Source: Pterois miles
Taxonomy: Eukaryota; Chordata; Actinopteri; Perciformes; Scorpaenidae
Direction of reading: 5' to 3'
Assembly: GCA_947000775.1 (NCBI GenBank)
Contig: CAMQGK010000144.1
Coordinates: forward strand, 8,989,501 to 9,053,500
DNA length: 64,000 nt
A program made the position numbers and the translations under genes. Below, in pieces: positions 46,839-59,094 of this stretch (the stretch's first letter is position 1; the number at the start of each line of letters is the position of its first letter). A model generated the notes under the pieces. It had not been told where the DNA came from. It was given only the letters and a program-made list of their open reading frames with translations, and did no database searches.

Positions 46839-48453
46839 CAGTACAGACCAGAAGTTTGGACACACCTTCTCATTCAAAGAGTTTTCTTTATTTTCATGAC
46901 AATGAAAATTGTAGATTCACACTAAAGGCATCAAAACTATGAATTAACACATGTGGAATTATATACTTAACAAAAAAGTGTGAAACAACAGAAAATACGC
47001 TTTATATTGTAGTTTCTTCAAAGTAGCCACCTTTTGCTCGGATTACTGTTTCACACACTGCATTCTCTTGATGAGCTTCAAGAGGTCGTCACCTGAAATG
47101 GTCTCCAACAGTCTTGAAGGAGTTCCCAGAGATGCTTAGCACTTGTTGGCCCTTTTGCCTTCACTCTGCGGTCCAGCTCACCCCAAACCATCTGGATTGG
47201 GTTCAGGTCCGGTGGAGGCCAGGTCATCTGGCGCAGCACCCCATCACTGTCCTTCTTGGTCAAATAGCCCTCACACAGCCTGGAGGTGTGTTTGGGGTCA
47301 TTGTCCTGTTGAAAAATAAATGATGGTCCAACTAAACGCAAACCGGATGGAATAGCATGCCGCTGCAAGATGCTGTGGTAGCCATGCTGGTTCAGTATGC
47401 CTTCAATTTTGAATAAATCCCCAACAGGGTCACCAGCAAAGCACTCCCACACCATCACACCTCCTCCTCCATGCTTCACGGTGGGAACCAGGCATGTAGA
47501 GTCCATCCGTTCACTTTTTCTGCGTCGCACAAAGACACAGTGGTTGGAACCAAAGATCTCAAATTTGGACTCATCAGACCAAAGCACAGATTTCCACTGG
47601 TCTAATGTCCATTCCTTGTGTTGTTTAGCCCAAACAAGTCTCTTGTGCTTGTTGCCTGTCCTTAGCAGTGGTTTCCTAGCAGCTATTCTACCATGAAGGC
47701 CTGATTCACACAGTCTCCTCTTAACAGCTGTTCTAGAGATGTGTCTGCTGCTAGAACTCTGTGTGGCATTGACCTGGTCTCTAATCTGAGCTGCTGTTAA
47801 CCTGCCATTTCTGAGGCTGGTGACTCGGATGAACTTATCCTCCGCAGCAGAGGTGACTCTTGGTCTTCCTTTCCTGGGGCGGTCCTCATGTGAGCCAGTT
47901 TCTTTGTAGCGCTTGATGGTTTTTTCGACTGCACTTGGGGACACTTTCAAAGTTTTCCCAATTTTTCGGACTGACTGACCTTCATTTCTTAAAGTAATGA
48001 TGGCCACTCGTTTCTCTTTACCTAGCTGCTTTTTTTCTTGCCATAATACAAATTCTAACAGTCTATTCAGTAGGACTATCAGCTGTGTATCCACCTGACT
48101 TCTGCACAACACAACTGATGGTCCCAACCTCATTTATAAGGCAAGAAATCCCACTTATTAAACCTGACAGGGCTCACCTGTGAAGTAGAGACCATTTCAG
48201 GTGACGACCTCTTGAAGCTCATCAAGAGAATGCAGAGTGTGTGAAGCAGTAATCGGAGCAAAAGGTGGCTACTTTGAAGAAACTACAATATAAAGCGTAT
48301 TTTCAGTTGTTTCACACTTTGTTAAGTACATATTTCCACATGTGTTAATTCATAGTTTTGATGCCTTCAGTGTGAATCTACAATGTCAATAGTCATGAAA
48401 AGAAAGGAAACTCTTTGAATGAGAAGGTGTGTCCAAACTTTTGTTCTGTACAG
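46839..48453 (-). mobile_element. Tc1/mariner-family DNA transposon, near full length, inactive
   Basis: A 1615-bp element flanked on both sides by the TA dinucleotide (46837-46838 and 48454-48455), the Tc1/mariner target. The ends are inverted copies: CAGTACAGACCAGAAGTTTG at the left and, read on the minus strand, CTGTACAGAACAAAAGTTTG at the right. Similarity between the ends continues for about 260 bp, so the terminal repeats are unusually long and run into the 3' end of the transposase gene. The transposase lies on the minus strand. The ends and transposase resemble the widespread fish group with TTTGGACACACC ends (Passport/PPTN-like); that family name is from memory and tentative. Confidence 0.93.
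47002..48044 (-). pseudogene. Tc1-like transposase, frameshifted and catalytically mutated
   Basis: A 351-codon open frame (48133 to 47078) covers most of a Tc1 transposase. It has a paired-like helix-turn-helix (RNEGQSVRKIGKTLKVSPSA), a second DNA-binding helix region (RHISRTAVKRRLCESGL) and a DDE domain. The first catalytic Asp is in WSDESKFEIF (residue 187) and the second in QQDNDPKHTS (277). Four defects are visible. The natural ATG (48044-48042) is put out of frame by an A7 run and hits TAA after eight codons. The third catalytic residue, normally Glu in NPIE, is Gln (NPIQ, residue 314, codon CAG). The usual Q-S before P-D-L-N-P is missing. Near 47101-47106 the frame shifts, ending in WRPFQVTTS, while the ancestral frame runs to a TAA at 47004-47002. 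The protein cannot be active. Confidence 0.9.
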
Positions 48454-49826
48454 TATGTATAATTGTCAAAAATTCAAAGAAATAAAAAAAGTTCAGAAAA
48501 ACAACAAGAAAACTAATCTCTGATGCAATATTCAAATAATCTGCTCGAAATTCATCCAAATTGCTCATTTTATATAAGCTTCTTACAGTTATTGTATTCA
48601 CTATTTATTTTTTATGCTGTTATCAATGTGATTTATACACAGGAAAAACGTTGGGAACCATTGACCAGCAGCCGACTGTCATCCATACAACTATACCACG
48701 AGCAAGGCTAAAAAGGACAATGTTAAAAAACTGCTGCTATGTTTCTGTGAGAGAGACCTTTGGACCTAAATGTTAAACACAATCAAAACACACAGCGGTG
48801 CCATTTTTACTCAGATATTCTTTCTTTACATGTACGATGAACTTTGGAGATTCTGGGCTGCAAAAAAAGTGAAAAGCTGTGTTGATCAATTCAGACTACA
48901 GTAAGCTGCCTCATATTGCAGAACTGGAAAACAGTCAGTAATTCCCATAGTGGCTGGTAGTGCAGAAAAACTCATGCAAACACTATGAGGGCCTCTGCAC
49001 TTCCAGTTATGCTGAAACAAACAAGTTTACGCCTCATATCCAGCATCAACACTGTGCAGAAAACCTGCTTTTTAGCCAAAAAATGTTTACAGACAACTGT
49101 GAACAGAATACAAAAAGTTAATAATAATAAGGATAAGTTTAAAGTTCTAATCTCACTGTTTGCTTCATCACTACTGAGTCTACAAAATCTCTGCTGGATA
49201 TGTTTGTATGTCATTATTGGCAGAGATCTTTTATTGCCTCTGTGAACCATTTGGGCTTCTTTTTTTTCCTTTTACACCCCCTGTTTTATGTGTCATTTGT
49301 TGTTTAATTTTCACCCCAACCAAAATGCATTAGGGACCTATTAAGCAAAAACCTGTGAATATTTCAGAGCATAATTAGAGCTCTAATTACAATTCATTAT
49401 TCATAAAATGGGTGAGCCAAGCTATAATACATACTGCAAAGGTCTTAACATGTACTATTTGGAACACAATATGTATCCCCATATCCCATTGTATTAATGT
49501 TAACAGAGATATGCTAGAATAATATTACACATATAGCAGATTTTAACAGCTGGGTAAAACCTGCTGGTGGAAACAGTCTCTCTGCAACAGTTAGCTCACA
49601 TTATTACTCAAATTATACAACAGGTTTATTGCAATGTACTTAAACAACCAAACTACAATGTAGCATGACTTCAAACTAATATTACTTCACTAACTCATCT
49701 ATTCAGTCACTGAAATCCTGCTAAGCTTTAACTTGGGATTGATGCAAGTCCTTAAATCAAGACAAAATTTAAATTTTGAGTCAGAATTTTGACTGTCACT
49801 GCCCACTCAGCCTTACATACAAAATA
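48454..49826. other. Intergenic, nothing recognised
   Basis: AT-rich, with no supported gene and no second copy of any segment in the window. Confidence 0.45.
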
Positions 49827-49834
49827 CCTATCAC

Positions 49835-50457
49835 TAGGGCTGTTGCAGTGAAGGAATATCCCCTGCGGCGATAAATGATTGGCTCAACAGCGTGATATGT
49901 GGTGTTATTGAAATATGTGGGGTGTTTTTTTGCAAATTACTTAATTTATCTTGATTTTGGTGCAAAATGAATATACTTTGATAGGCTATTATTAAGTATA
50001 TTATTAGTTTTTAAATAAAGACGCTAATGAAATACTTGTTTATTGTTATTGTTTTGGTTGCATCTGGTTGCTATGATATGAAATATACACAAAAGTAAAA
50101 AGGTTGACACAAGGTTGTTGTGCGGAGGATGTGATCTTTGTGGTATTTGTCCCGCCCTTCCTCCATTGTGATTCAATGGCTAGGTAAAAAGTGACAGTGA
50201 TGGGTGTAGCGTTTTACACAAAACTGAACATTTTTCAACTCAACCAGACAAAAAAACAAACAAACAAAAAAAGACACCAAATGCGCAGCGCCGAATGCAG
50301 AATACCACATCATGCTGCTGCTGTGGTGCTCCCATTGCAAAGAATTCAAAAGAGAAAAAAACATGAACATAGCAGTTGTAGTGGTTGCTTGCCATCCGCT
50401 GCGGTTGGCTTGTCAATAATGTGGTATTGCAATATTGCAGTTATTACAACAGCCCTA
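49835..50457. mobile_element. hAT-type non-autonomous element (MITE) with perfect 8-bp target site duplication
   Basis: Begins TAGGGCTGTTGCAGTGA and ends ACAACAGCCCTA, so the ends are inverted copies. CCTATCAC is repeated exactly at 49827-49834 and 50458-50465. An 8-bp duplication plus TAGGG...CCCTA ends is the hAT superfamily signature. The 623-bp interior has no transposase and is AT-rich on the left side, so it is non-autonomous. Confidence 0.9.
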
Positions 50458-50465
50458 CCTATCAC

Positions 50466-51920
50466 AGCTCATTGACACTAATATTTCGTTAGAACCTAAA
50501 TTCAGATGCTCTAAAGAACTGTTAAACCAACTTTCACCCTGGTGTAACCTCCAAGGTGGACATGATTGACAAGTGTGGTCAACCATGCAGTTGTATACAA
50601 ATGTAACACTTGTCCCTTTGCACATTCATCGTCTCTGAATTCCATTAACATTCCTGTAAAGTTTCTGTTTTTCTTATTCATGAGCTGTGGGTCAGAGTCC
50701 GTATCCAATAGAAATTACTAATGTGATTCTGAGTCTGTGATTGCCTCGCTGAGCTTGAGAATGAATAAATAATGTCTGGCAGTCAGTTTCACTTTTATTA
50801 CACAATGTAAACATTGATCCCCCTCTCCCTTCCCATGTTATTTCAGTGTCAGCACAGTAGGTGAAAAGAGGGCTCTTTCATTAGTCATGGTGTGCTCATC
50901 ACTTCTTGTTTCATATTCAGGTGTATTACGCGATGTAGTCCTGTCATGAAGGAATTCACTGGACCTATCTTCACATTGATTTAATTGGCTCCTAGCGCGC
51001 TTCTTAATGAAATCGTAGCTGGTTGAGTGTGAAGCGAACTCATATCTGCACTTCTGCTATTTTAAGAGTTGATGCAATGCGGTGTCAAGCAGCAGAATAT
51101 TTTGCTGGTTCAGTTGCAGGTACAGTCTGAGTAGCGGGACACCTGCACTGTGAGTAATGAGAAACTTGCCAGGAGGTCTTGCTGGTCAGAGCTCAGCTCT
51201 TGCACTGCTTCCAGGCTTCGCCACAGGCAAGTCAAGCTGGGAATGATCCACACCGTGTGCATGTGTAGAGAGCAAGGCAGGAAGTAGTGACCTCACTAGA
51301 ATGAAGTCAGCATTTCTTTTGGATCATCGGCATGTTGCAAATAAGTCAACTTACTTAAAGTTGCATTGACTAACTTTGCACATTTACAGCCCCCCAAATG
51401 GCAGTGAGAGGAAACTGTTTAAAGATTTAAACCTCAATATCCCCTAATCACCCAAATGACATCAGTAAACTGCATACAGCAGCATTTAAAACAAATGACA
51501 GGGTAATTTCACTGTCACATTTACAGAAAGTGGTATGCTCTTCTCTACAGTAGCCCCACTTAAGGCTAAGTGAGTTAAATTTTACAGACCAAAGAAATAA
51601 TACCCAGTGCAGCTTGTTTTAAGGATGTGTGTGATTAAGAATGCATTTTGTCTTCAGGAATGGCCACTATTGTCCAACATTACCTGCTACCTTTGCAAAT
51701 TTGTGAGTGATAGCCTTATGTGGAAATGGTAATGACCCCATCTCATGCAGTGCTTTGTTTTACTGGGAAAATAGCACACATGAAAGCTTAACAGTGCCTT
51801 TACTCAACTGACCACCACAATCCTGAAACTCAAACTTCCTTATTAATACAGGCACTTTTCTCCTCCATTATGATGTGTATTAACTATTTAATCATTTTAT
51901 GTCCCTTTGAAGTATCAATG
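50466..51920. other. Intergenic, nothing recognised
   Basis: Non-coding; a short ttaaagttgcattgac stretch near 51357 may be an end of an old MITE. Confidence 0.4.
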
Positions 51921-53155
51921 ACTACATTTACATGCACAAAATATTCTGGCTTTTGGCCATAATCCAAAAAAGACAATGTTGCATAAAGCAACAAAGTAGG
52001 AGTTTTCTACCAGTGACAGACTTTTTCGACAGTGCCAACACAGCCTTTCTTCCTTCAGCCACCTTGAAAGATTGGCATTGTAAAATTTACACCCATATCC
52101 AAAAACCTGTTGATGTCCTAGTCTTTCATAATGTTTAAAAGTAGATGTGTTTCTCCTTCCGACCAAAAAGTGGGGCTTTTCTTGGTTTGTACAACGCACA
52201 GAGCTGGCCGTAAACAGGCAAGAGGCTGTGTGTAGCAAACAGCGGTAAAAATCCCAACTGAGATGCATATTCTGAATGCACTGTATATGAGTGATATTCC
52301 ACTACATCCAAATACGACAATATTTCAATTTTTAAATGGATCATGTCAACAGCATATTCTGTTTAGATATTCTGAATTAGGCCTTATTCCGACAGTATTT
52401 TCCGATTAGTGGGACATGTTAGACGTGGCAATATTATTCAGGTTTTAGGAGCATGCGGTGGACATGTATACAGTGCATTAGGAATATGCATCTCAATTTG
52501 GGTTTTTACCGCCATTTGCAACGCACAGCCTCTTGCCTATTTGCGGGCAGCTCTGTGCATTGTACACAAACCAACTAGCCAACAGGTTGCAGACATACAC
52601 CCAAAAGAAAAGAAGGAGAAATGCATACAATGAAAGTATTTGATATCAACAGGTTTTTGGATATGTGTGAATAACACAACCCTGACCTTTTTAAGAAGAT
52701 GGCTGAAGGAATGAAAAAGGGAGGCTGTTTTTGCAAGGTCAAAGTCCGCCACAGGTGGAAAAAAACATTTTTGAAGCAAAGTGGCACAAGCAGCTCCTGC
52801 TGTTCAACTTTTCTATATTTTGACATGATAAATGACATGTTAGGGCATCAACCCTGTCAAACAGAATGGCGTCGACATGGGATTCACTGACCCTGGTGAT
52901 GAGGATGAAATGGACCAGATGATGATGATGATGATGTTAAGAATAGAGAAAGAAAGAAAAACAAATAGCCAGCTGACTTGTTTAGCTAAATGCGTTGTTT
53001 GTAGGTTAGCATGCTGTGCGTCATGGGGACATTTTAATCCTGAATGTAAACAGGAATATTAGTGGAATATTCATGTTCATTAGCCACGTAAACAGCTTAG
53101 TAGGGATATTGTCATTTTCGGGCAAAAACTGGAATATTTGGTGCATGTAAATGGT
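51921..53155. mobile_element. Large foldback MITE, about 1.2 kb
   Basis: Outer ends are actacatttacatgcacaaa and, at the right, ttggtgcatgtaaatggt: inverted. Long inner arms also pair. cagaatgc..actgtat and ccgtaaacaggcaagaggct near 52200-52290 are mirrored by atacagtgcatt..gaatatgc and gcctcttgcctatttgcggg near 52480-52550. The left ttttcgacagtgccaac arm is mirrored by a degenerate copy near 52720-52760. There is no transposase. Confidence 0.8.
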
Positions 53156-53617
53156 GACTGATGACTACACAAGAAAAAGCTGGCGTCAGTTCCTGTAGAT
53201 GATAGTCTGCATTGCCTTTGAAGGAAACTGAGCGAGGTGTGCTGTTGTCTAAAGGAGGCTGGTGAACAACTGCGATTAAGTGAATGCTAAAGGGAGGCTG
53301 ATGCACTTGACTGCACGACGGAGAGTCTTTTTCACAGTGACTGACCTTGAGGCTGGAGTGCACCATTATACTTTATTACAGTAGGTTACAGAAGTCTGTG
53401 CAGGCTTAATGATTCATGGCTACTGGTTTCATAGTGCTTTGCAGACCATTTGACAGTGCTGGGTTTTCTAATGAAAAAAGACTACGGCGGGGGAGTGGCT
53501 ATAGCCGCTGAGGATAACTGCTTTTGTTTCAAATGGCCTTTGGTGTCAAAAAGTAAAGTTAGATGTGACTTGAGCCAGTCAGCTGAGTAACACCTCCACC
53601 TTACAATGGCAGGCACG

Positions 53618-53620
<3 letters not shown>

Positions 53621-53654
<34 letters not shown>
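53621..53654 (+). repeat. (AC)17 microsatellite
   Basis: Uninterrupted AC dinucleotides. Confidence 0.97.
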
Positions 53655-53659
<5 letters not shown>

Positions 53660-54522
53660 ATAGGTCAGAATCCCACATCACAGCATGCTATATCTCTGCC
53701 CTCTCTTGGCCCTGTCTTTACTTTCTTCTCCCCATTAGTGGAAAAAAGTTGCTACTATTAAGATACCCCCCCCCTCGAGGTACATTTATGAGAAGGTCAC
53801 ATTTTGAGGGAATGTGGAGCAACACATACATCACAGAGAGGCTGCTGCTGAAATACTGCTATTAGTTTTAATATCAACCCTTACAGTCTCACTAATAGTG
53901 CAGATTCAAAAAGTGGAGCAGTGGAATACTCATAGGCAGCAGCGCACACCACAAAATGTACCGATGCTCCCAATGGCAAATAGGCTATACATCACTGTCA
54001 CCTCTATGCTCCTTTTTTTGAATATCCTATCTGCATGGCATGCTGGATGCAAAGGATTTGTCTCCTGTGGATTGCTTTAGTGTCGCAGGGCAGCCACAGT
54101 ATGCGTGGACTCCAATAGATGTGACTTTGCTGATAATTTTGATTATGTTAAACTAGGTTAAGGAGACACAAGTCATACAGATCATTATATAATGTTGCAA
54201 TTAAAATTCAAAGTGTAAGTTTTGTGCATGAACAATATGCTTTTGGGGATTTCAATCTTGTTTTCTGGATGCAAATGCATATTCTGCTGCAGTGGTTGTG
54301 CTTTTACTCAGAGAATAATTATTTAGGATACCCTTGAGCTCGAAACTCCTCAGGTGTACCCTCTGCTCTTCAGGCACATGGGGATATGAGCACAGAGAGA
54401 ACAAAGACGTCTCATCATAAAGTATGTAAAGTTATGAGTCGAACAGTTGTGCTGCATTGCAATCAATTAACATAGCCTGTGAGGGGCAGTGTACTAGTCA
54501 TTATTTATTGATATACTATTAT

Positions 54523-55242
54523 TAGGGCATCAATAAAATATTTAATTGCGATGATTGTCCACGATTGATCGCAACTGATCACAAATTAATCACACCTTTT
54601 TTACCCGTTAAAACTAAACCTTAAAGGGAGATTTTTTTCAAGTATTTAATAATTTTATTACATGGGAATGGACAAATATGTTGCTTTATGCAAATATATG
54701 TATATATTTATTATTGGAAATCAATTAACATCACAGAACAATGGGAAATATTGTCTAGAAACCCTCACAGGTACTACATTTAGCATAAAGAATATGCTCA
54801 AATCATAACATGGTAAACTGCAGCCCAACAGACAACAACAGCTGTCAGTGTGTCAGTGTGCTGACTTGACTATGACTTGCCCCAAACTGCATGTAATTAT
54901 CATAAAGTGGACATGTCTGTAAAGGGGAGACTCGTGGGTACCCAGAGAACCCATTTACATTCACATATATTGAGGTCAGAGGTCAAGAGACCCCTTTGAA
55001 AATGGCCATGACAGTTTTTCCTCAATAAAATTGAGTGCAAGTTCAGAGTATTATTTAGCCTCCTTCCTGACAAGCTAGTATGACATGGTTTGGTACCAAC
55101 TGATTCCCTGGGTGTCATATGCCAGTATATTCCCTCTAGCTTTAAAACTGAGCCTGCTACAACCTCTGAAAGATTGATTGCGTTAAAGAAATTAATGGTG
55201 CTGAAGTGTTTTTGCGTTAACATGTTAACTTTGGCAGCCCTA
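54523..55242. mobile_element. hAT-type MITE, 720 bp
   Basis: Begins TAGGGCATCAA and ends GGCAGCCCTA, with 8-bp flanks ACTATTAT (54515-54522) and ACGATTAT (55243-55250) matching at 7 of 8 positions. Both point to a hAT insertion of some age. The interior gives a 215-codon minus-strand open frame with no recognisable domain, which I regard as chance. A truncated inverted copy lies at 16105-16662. Confidence 0.85.
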
Positions 55243-56808
55243 ACGATTATATTATTATGATTAAGATTGTAGCCACTGCTTGTTGTCCTTGTATTATGTA
55301 CAAGTCTGACATTAAGATTCAGAATAAATTTGATTACTACTCCATCATTCAGTCTTACATTGCCTTTAGTCAGTCGCTTTCTGAGAGGAGAAGTTAATTG
55401 TATTCTAACCAACATTAGTGACACATTTGTGTGGACAGAATTTTCAGTCAGCACTGAGACTGTGTTAGCCAGCATACATTTAGCATATGGTAATATTGAG
55501 AGTATGTGTTGTTGTAAAGACCTTTTGCTTGTTAAATAAATACACACAATGATGTGTCCCTGTTGAGATGTCTGTCTACATTACAGTGTTGCCTAAGGGG
55601 CAAATTAGAGGGCATTATTACTGCAATAGCCTAGACACTTTTAGAGTTCAATTAACTAAATATTGAGGCGGTCAAGATTTATTCAGGAGTCTACTGATTT
55701 TAATCTAAAGCAAGGCTGCTTAAATGAACAGGAGCAGAAGGAGTGACTTTGAACATAAACTGGTGATACGATATCCTGATCTGCCTGAATTTGGTGCAGA
55801 TGTTGAAGCTCAATTTCCCCTAATTTCAAGATGCACAGAGATGGGAAAAAGTCTGCAAAAGGTCCAAACTCCAGCAACACTTGAAGTATAAAGAACAATG
55901 CATTTCTGCTTGTGCCCTTCAGCGGGGTCATCATAAAATACATTACAAAGCACATGTAAATAAGATGAGTATTAAGATTTTTTTTAAGATTGGTTGGTAT
56001 GACAATAAAGGCATTCTTGATACTTCAAGTGTTGCTGGAGTTTAGGCTCTGTACATGGTAATGTCAGCTTACACCCACAAAAAAACAATTGGCTCTGAAA
56101 AACTAATAAGTCAAACTTGTTCCAACCAAGCAAACAGATTTTCACACGAGCAACACCCAACCAATTTGACATTAGTTTTTAATTGTATACTGCCAGCATT
56201 AGTTTTTAAATGTGAATATCTATAAGCGATTAAACTGGAAATGTCAAACTGAACCACAGTGCATGTTCACCTCTGCTGCTGTGACATTTTGACAACAAGA
56301 ACAAGGACGAGGCTATCACTAAGTTTTAATGCAGCATCTTCAAAGGCTGTTCTGAAAAAAACATATCTAATATAACAGTAACCAGACATAATTATTGCAA
56401 AGTGATTAAAAAAACCTCCTCCTCAGATTCTAGGACCTCTACACATTACTTTAATAACCCTCTTTGATCTCCTTTGACCATCTGGTTTCTCATTCAAAGA
56501 AACCTTACCACTACCTCGCTTTCAGACCAGGAATCAATTTGCTTGGTGAACTAATCAGTAATCAGTAAAAGATAAATGCTGTTTGCAGAGAATGAGCTGG
56601 CAAATCACTCTTAAGGCATAAGCATGGGCCATTATCAAAATTGATCCAATACCTCTTAGTTAGACTGCTTTTTTATGTGTTGCCTTCCACAGTGATACTC
56701 AACTTAAATATTACAAACTGCGGTGAAGACGAGTCTTTGCGACTCTGGAACTGTTGGTCAAAAGTGCATATGTACCGAAAATTGAATAAAATGAAACCAA
56801 CAATGGGG
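55243..56808. other. Intergenic, nothing recognised
   Basis: AT-rich, no supported gene or repeat copy. Confidence 0.45.
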
Positions 56809-57914
56809 ATTAGGAATGTTAATAACCGTTTAACTGTTAACCGACAAGCATTTTAAGTGATTAATGCTATCGGTTAAATGGTTAAAATGAATATTAATGA
56901 TTAATTGAAAAGCTGAGGGGCTACACAGTGGTGTAGTGGTTAGCACTCTCGCCTCACAGCAAGAGGGTCGCAGGTTCGAATCTGGCTTGGGACTCTTCTT
57001 TGTGGAGTTTGCATGTTCTCCCTGTGTAAGCGTGGGTTTTCTCCGGGTACTCCGGCTTCCTCCCACCGTCCAAAGACATACTGTTTAATTGATGACTCTA
57101 AATTGCCCGTAGGTGTGGATGTGAGTGTGAATGGTTGTCTGTCTCTATGTGCCCTGCGATGGACTGGCGACCTGTCCGGGGTGTCCCCCGCCTTCGCCCA
57201 ATGCCAGCTGGGATCGGCTCCAGCCTCCCTGTGACCCCTAACGGGATAAGCGGTTGACGATGGATGGATGGATGAAAAGCTGAGAAAAACGCAGAGGAGT
57301 GGCTCGTCATTTTAAAGAGAAAAGCTGGTCCACCTTAAGAGCCCACCTTGAGAGTCTGAGCTGGCGCAGATGCAGGAAGTTGGCTCCCGTCTTGAGTGGA
57401 GGAGTTGTAGCTTGTAGCCTCATAGCATTTATTCACTGATAAATAAACTGTACTCGCACTGACTACTACAGCTACGTTCACAGCCTAACACCACCAACAA
57501 ACTCACACTCACCGCCGCCACATTCACGCGGTCTGGCAGAAACTCGCTGAAGTTACGCTACAGAAGGCACACTGGCAATGCTGGCAGCTGCTAACGCGGC
57601 ACAAACACAGTTTGTTGTACAATCGCTGTCGTCAATCAGGGCAGACAGAGTATAGTTAGGCGGGGCAGACACACAGCTGACAACCTGTAAACTAAACTAA
57701 ATGTGCGGCATGTTCTGCATGTTCGCAACACTACAGGTAACACCGTGGCTGCTAGCTCTCCTGATGGTGAACTGGGAATTCAGTTTGTTGTGCTCATATG
57801 CTGCAAGTGGCGCACTGCTGCATGTGAGGCAAAAATCTTGCCGGTTAACGCTTAATAATCGGTTAACCAGGATTTGTTATTGGTTAAGAAAATTTTTCAA
57901 AATTGGCATCGCTA
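56809..57914. mobile_element. hAT-like MITE interrupted by a V-SINE
   Basis: The left end reads ttaggaatgttaataaccgt and the right end aaaattggcatcgctaa, whose complement ttagcgatgccaattt resembles the left end. Both sub-ends are rich in ggttaa/ttaacc motifs (aaccgtttaactgttaaccg; cggttaaccagg). The element encodes nothing recognisable. A V-SINE with its own target duplication sits at 56918-57273. Confidence 0.6.
56918..57273 (+). mobile_element. V-SINE (DANA/Mermaid type), full length, plus strand
   Basis: tRNA-like head with A box (tggtgtagtggttag) and B box (ggttcgaatct). It continues with the conserved central block (gtggagtttgcatgttctcc, gtgggttttctccgggtact, ccaaagacat) and ends in an ATGG repeat tail. 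An 11-bp duplication GAAAAGCTGAG flanks it at 56907-56917 and 57274-57284, so the insertion boundaries are exact to within a base. Confidence 0.92.
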
Positions 57915-59094
57915 ATGAAGATTCACAAAAAAAAAAAAAACAGCAAAATCTTCTCTTCCTGAGATGTTTTCTGTCTTGCCTTTATGAATACTCCCATCTA
58001 GTCCAAACCTACCACAGGGGTTATCAGTGCTTTTATGTATTTTGTTCTTTTTGAAAAGATGAATCATACTCTCTCAGGTTTTCTGTTCATATTATAATCA
58101 CAATGGTTATGTACTGGATACTAAAATCTGTTGATGTTTTAAGCAAAACACAACAATTTTGTATTTTGCCAGGCACCATTCAACATTGGCATAACTAGCT
58201 GCTGCTCAGACAAAAGACAAGTGGGTGTGCCACCGCAGGCTTTATGGCACAGATTGGCTTTGCTCGCTGTTCGACATCCTATTATTTGATAACATAAGCG
58301 TACTGTATTGTAGCGTGCAAATGAATACTGGCCCTCTCTAATATTCTCTCTTATTCTATTGCATAGTCCTCTTCCTCACTCATGCTCACCTTATATTACT
58401 ATAAAAAGGTCTTGTAGGCATATTGTAAATTAGATTCTATTCAACAGGGGCAGTGAATTGAATAGCTTGGCTAATATTTCTTTTGATGATCAGAGACAGA
58501 GAGGGACCTGATAGCCATTCATGTGTAGACTTATTGTTGGACTAATGCATTGCATTAATTCTACCACTGATCCACGGGGCTCAATATTTCTTTCAAATAT
58601 GAACATACTGTTTAATTTCCCATCTTTGGAGGTTTGTGATGAGAATCAGAAAACCATGCTTGCAAAGAATTCCAGCATGTGCAAGTTCTGGTAAAGGTTA
58701 TTGTCAGATAAACACATTGACATTAATATAAGAAAGATTAAAGATAGCAAATTGATAGATGTTTGCGGTTTATAAATCTAGAATTGAATGAATGTAGGTT
58801 GTGCGGGGTGTTACAAGCCGTGACAACGAGTAGTCACTAATTTTGTGAATCTGTGTGTAAGTCATTATGGCAAAATGTGGTCTTGGAGACACCTACTGTG
58901 GCGGGAACTACGACAGAAGCAATATTGCGTGCTTTCTTTCAGTCTGTCCGTGGACTGATTTTGTCACCACGATAGCGTCACAGTCCAGATCAGAATGAAG
59001 GTTGAGTTCTACGATGGGTGTGGGCCGAGTAAGGGGATGCTGATATTTGATATTAGTATATTTCACAACTGTAAGTTGGTGGGGGGGGGGGGGC

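Noticed and set aside
54900..55547. 215-codon minus-strand open frame
   Set aside because: It lies mostly within the hAT MITE at 54523-55242 and has no recognisable domain; the frame is open by chance in AT-rich repeat.
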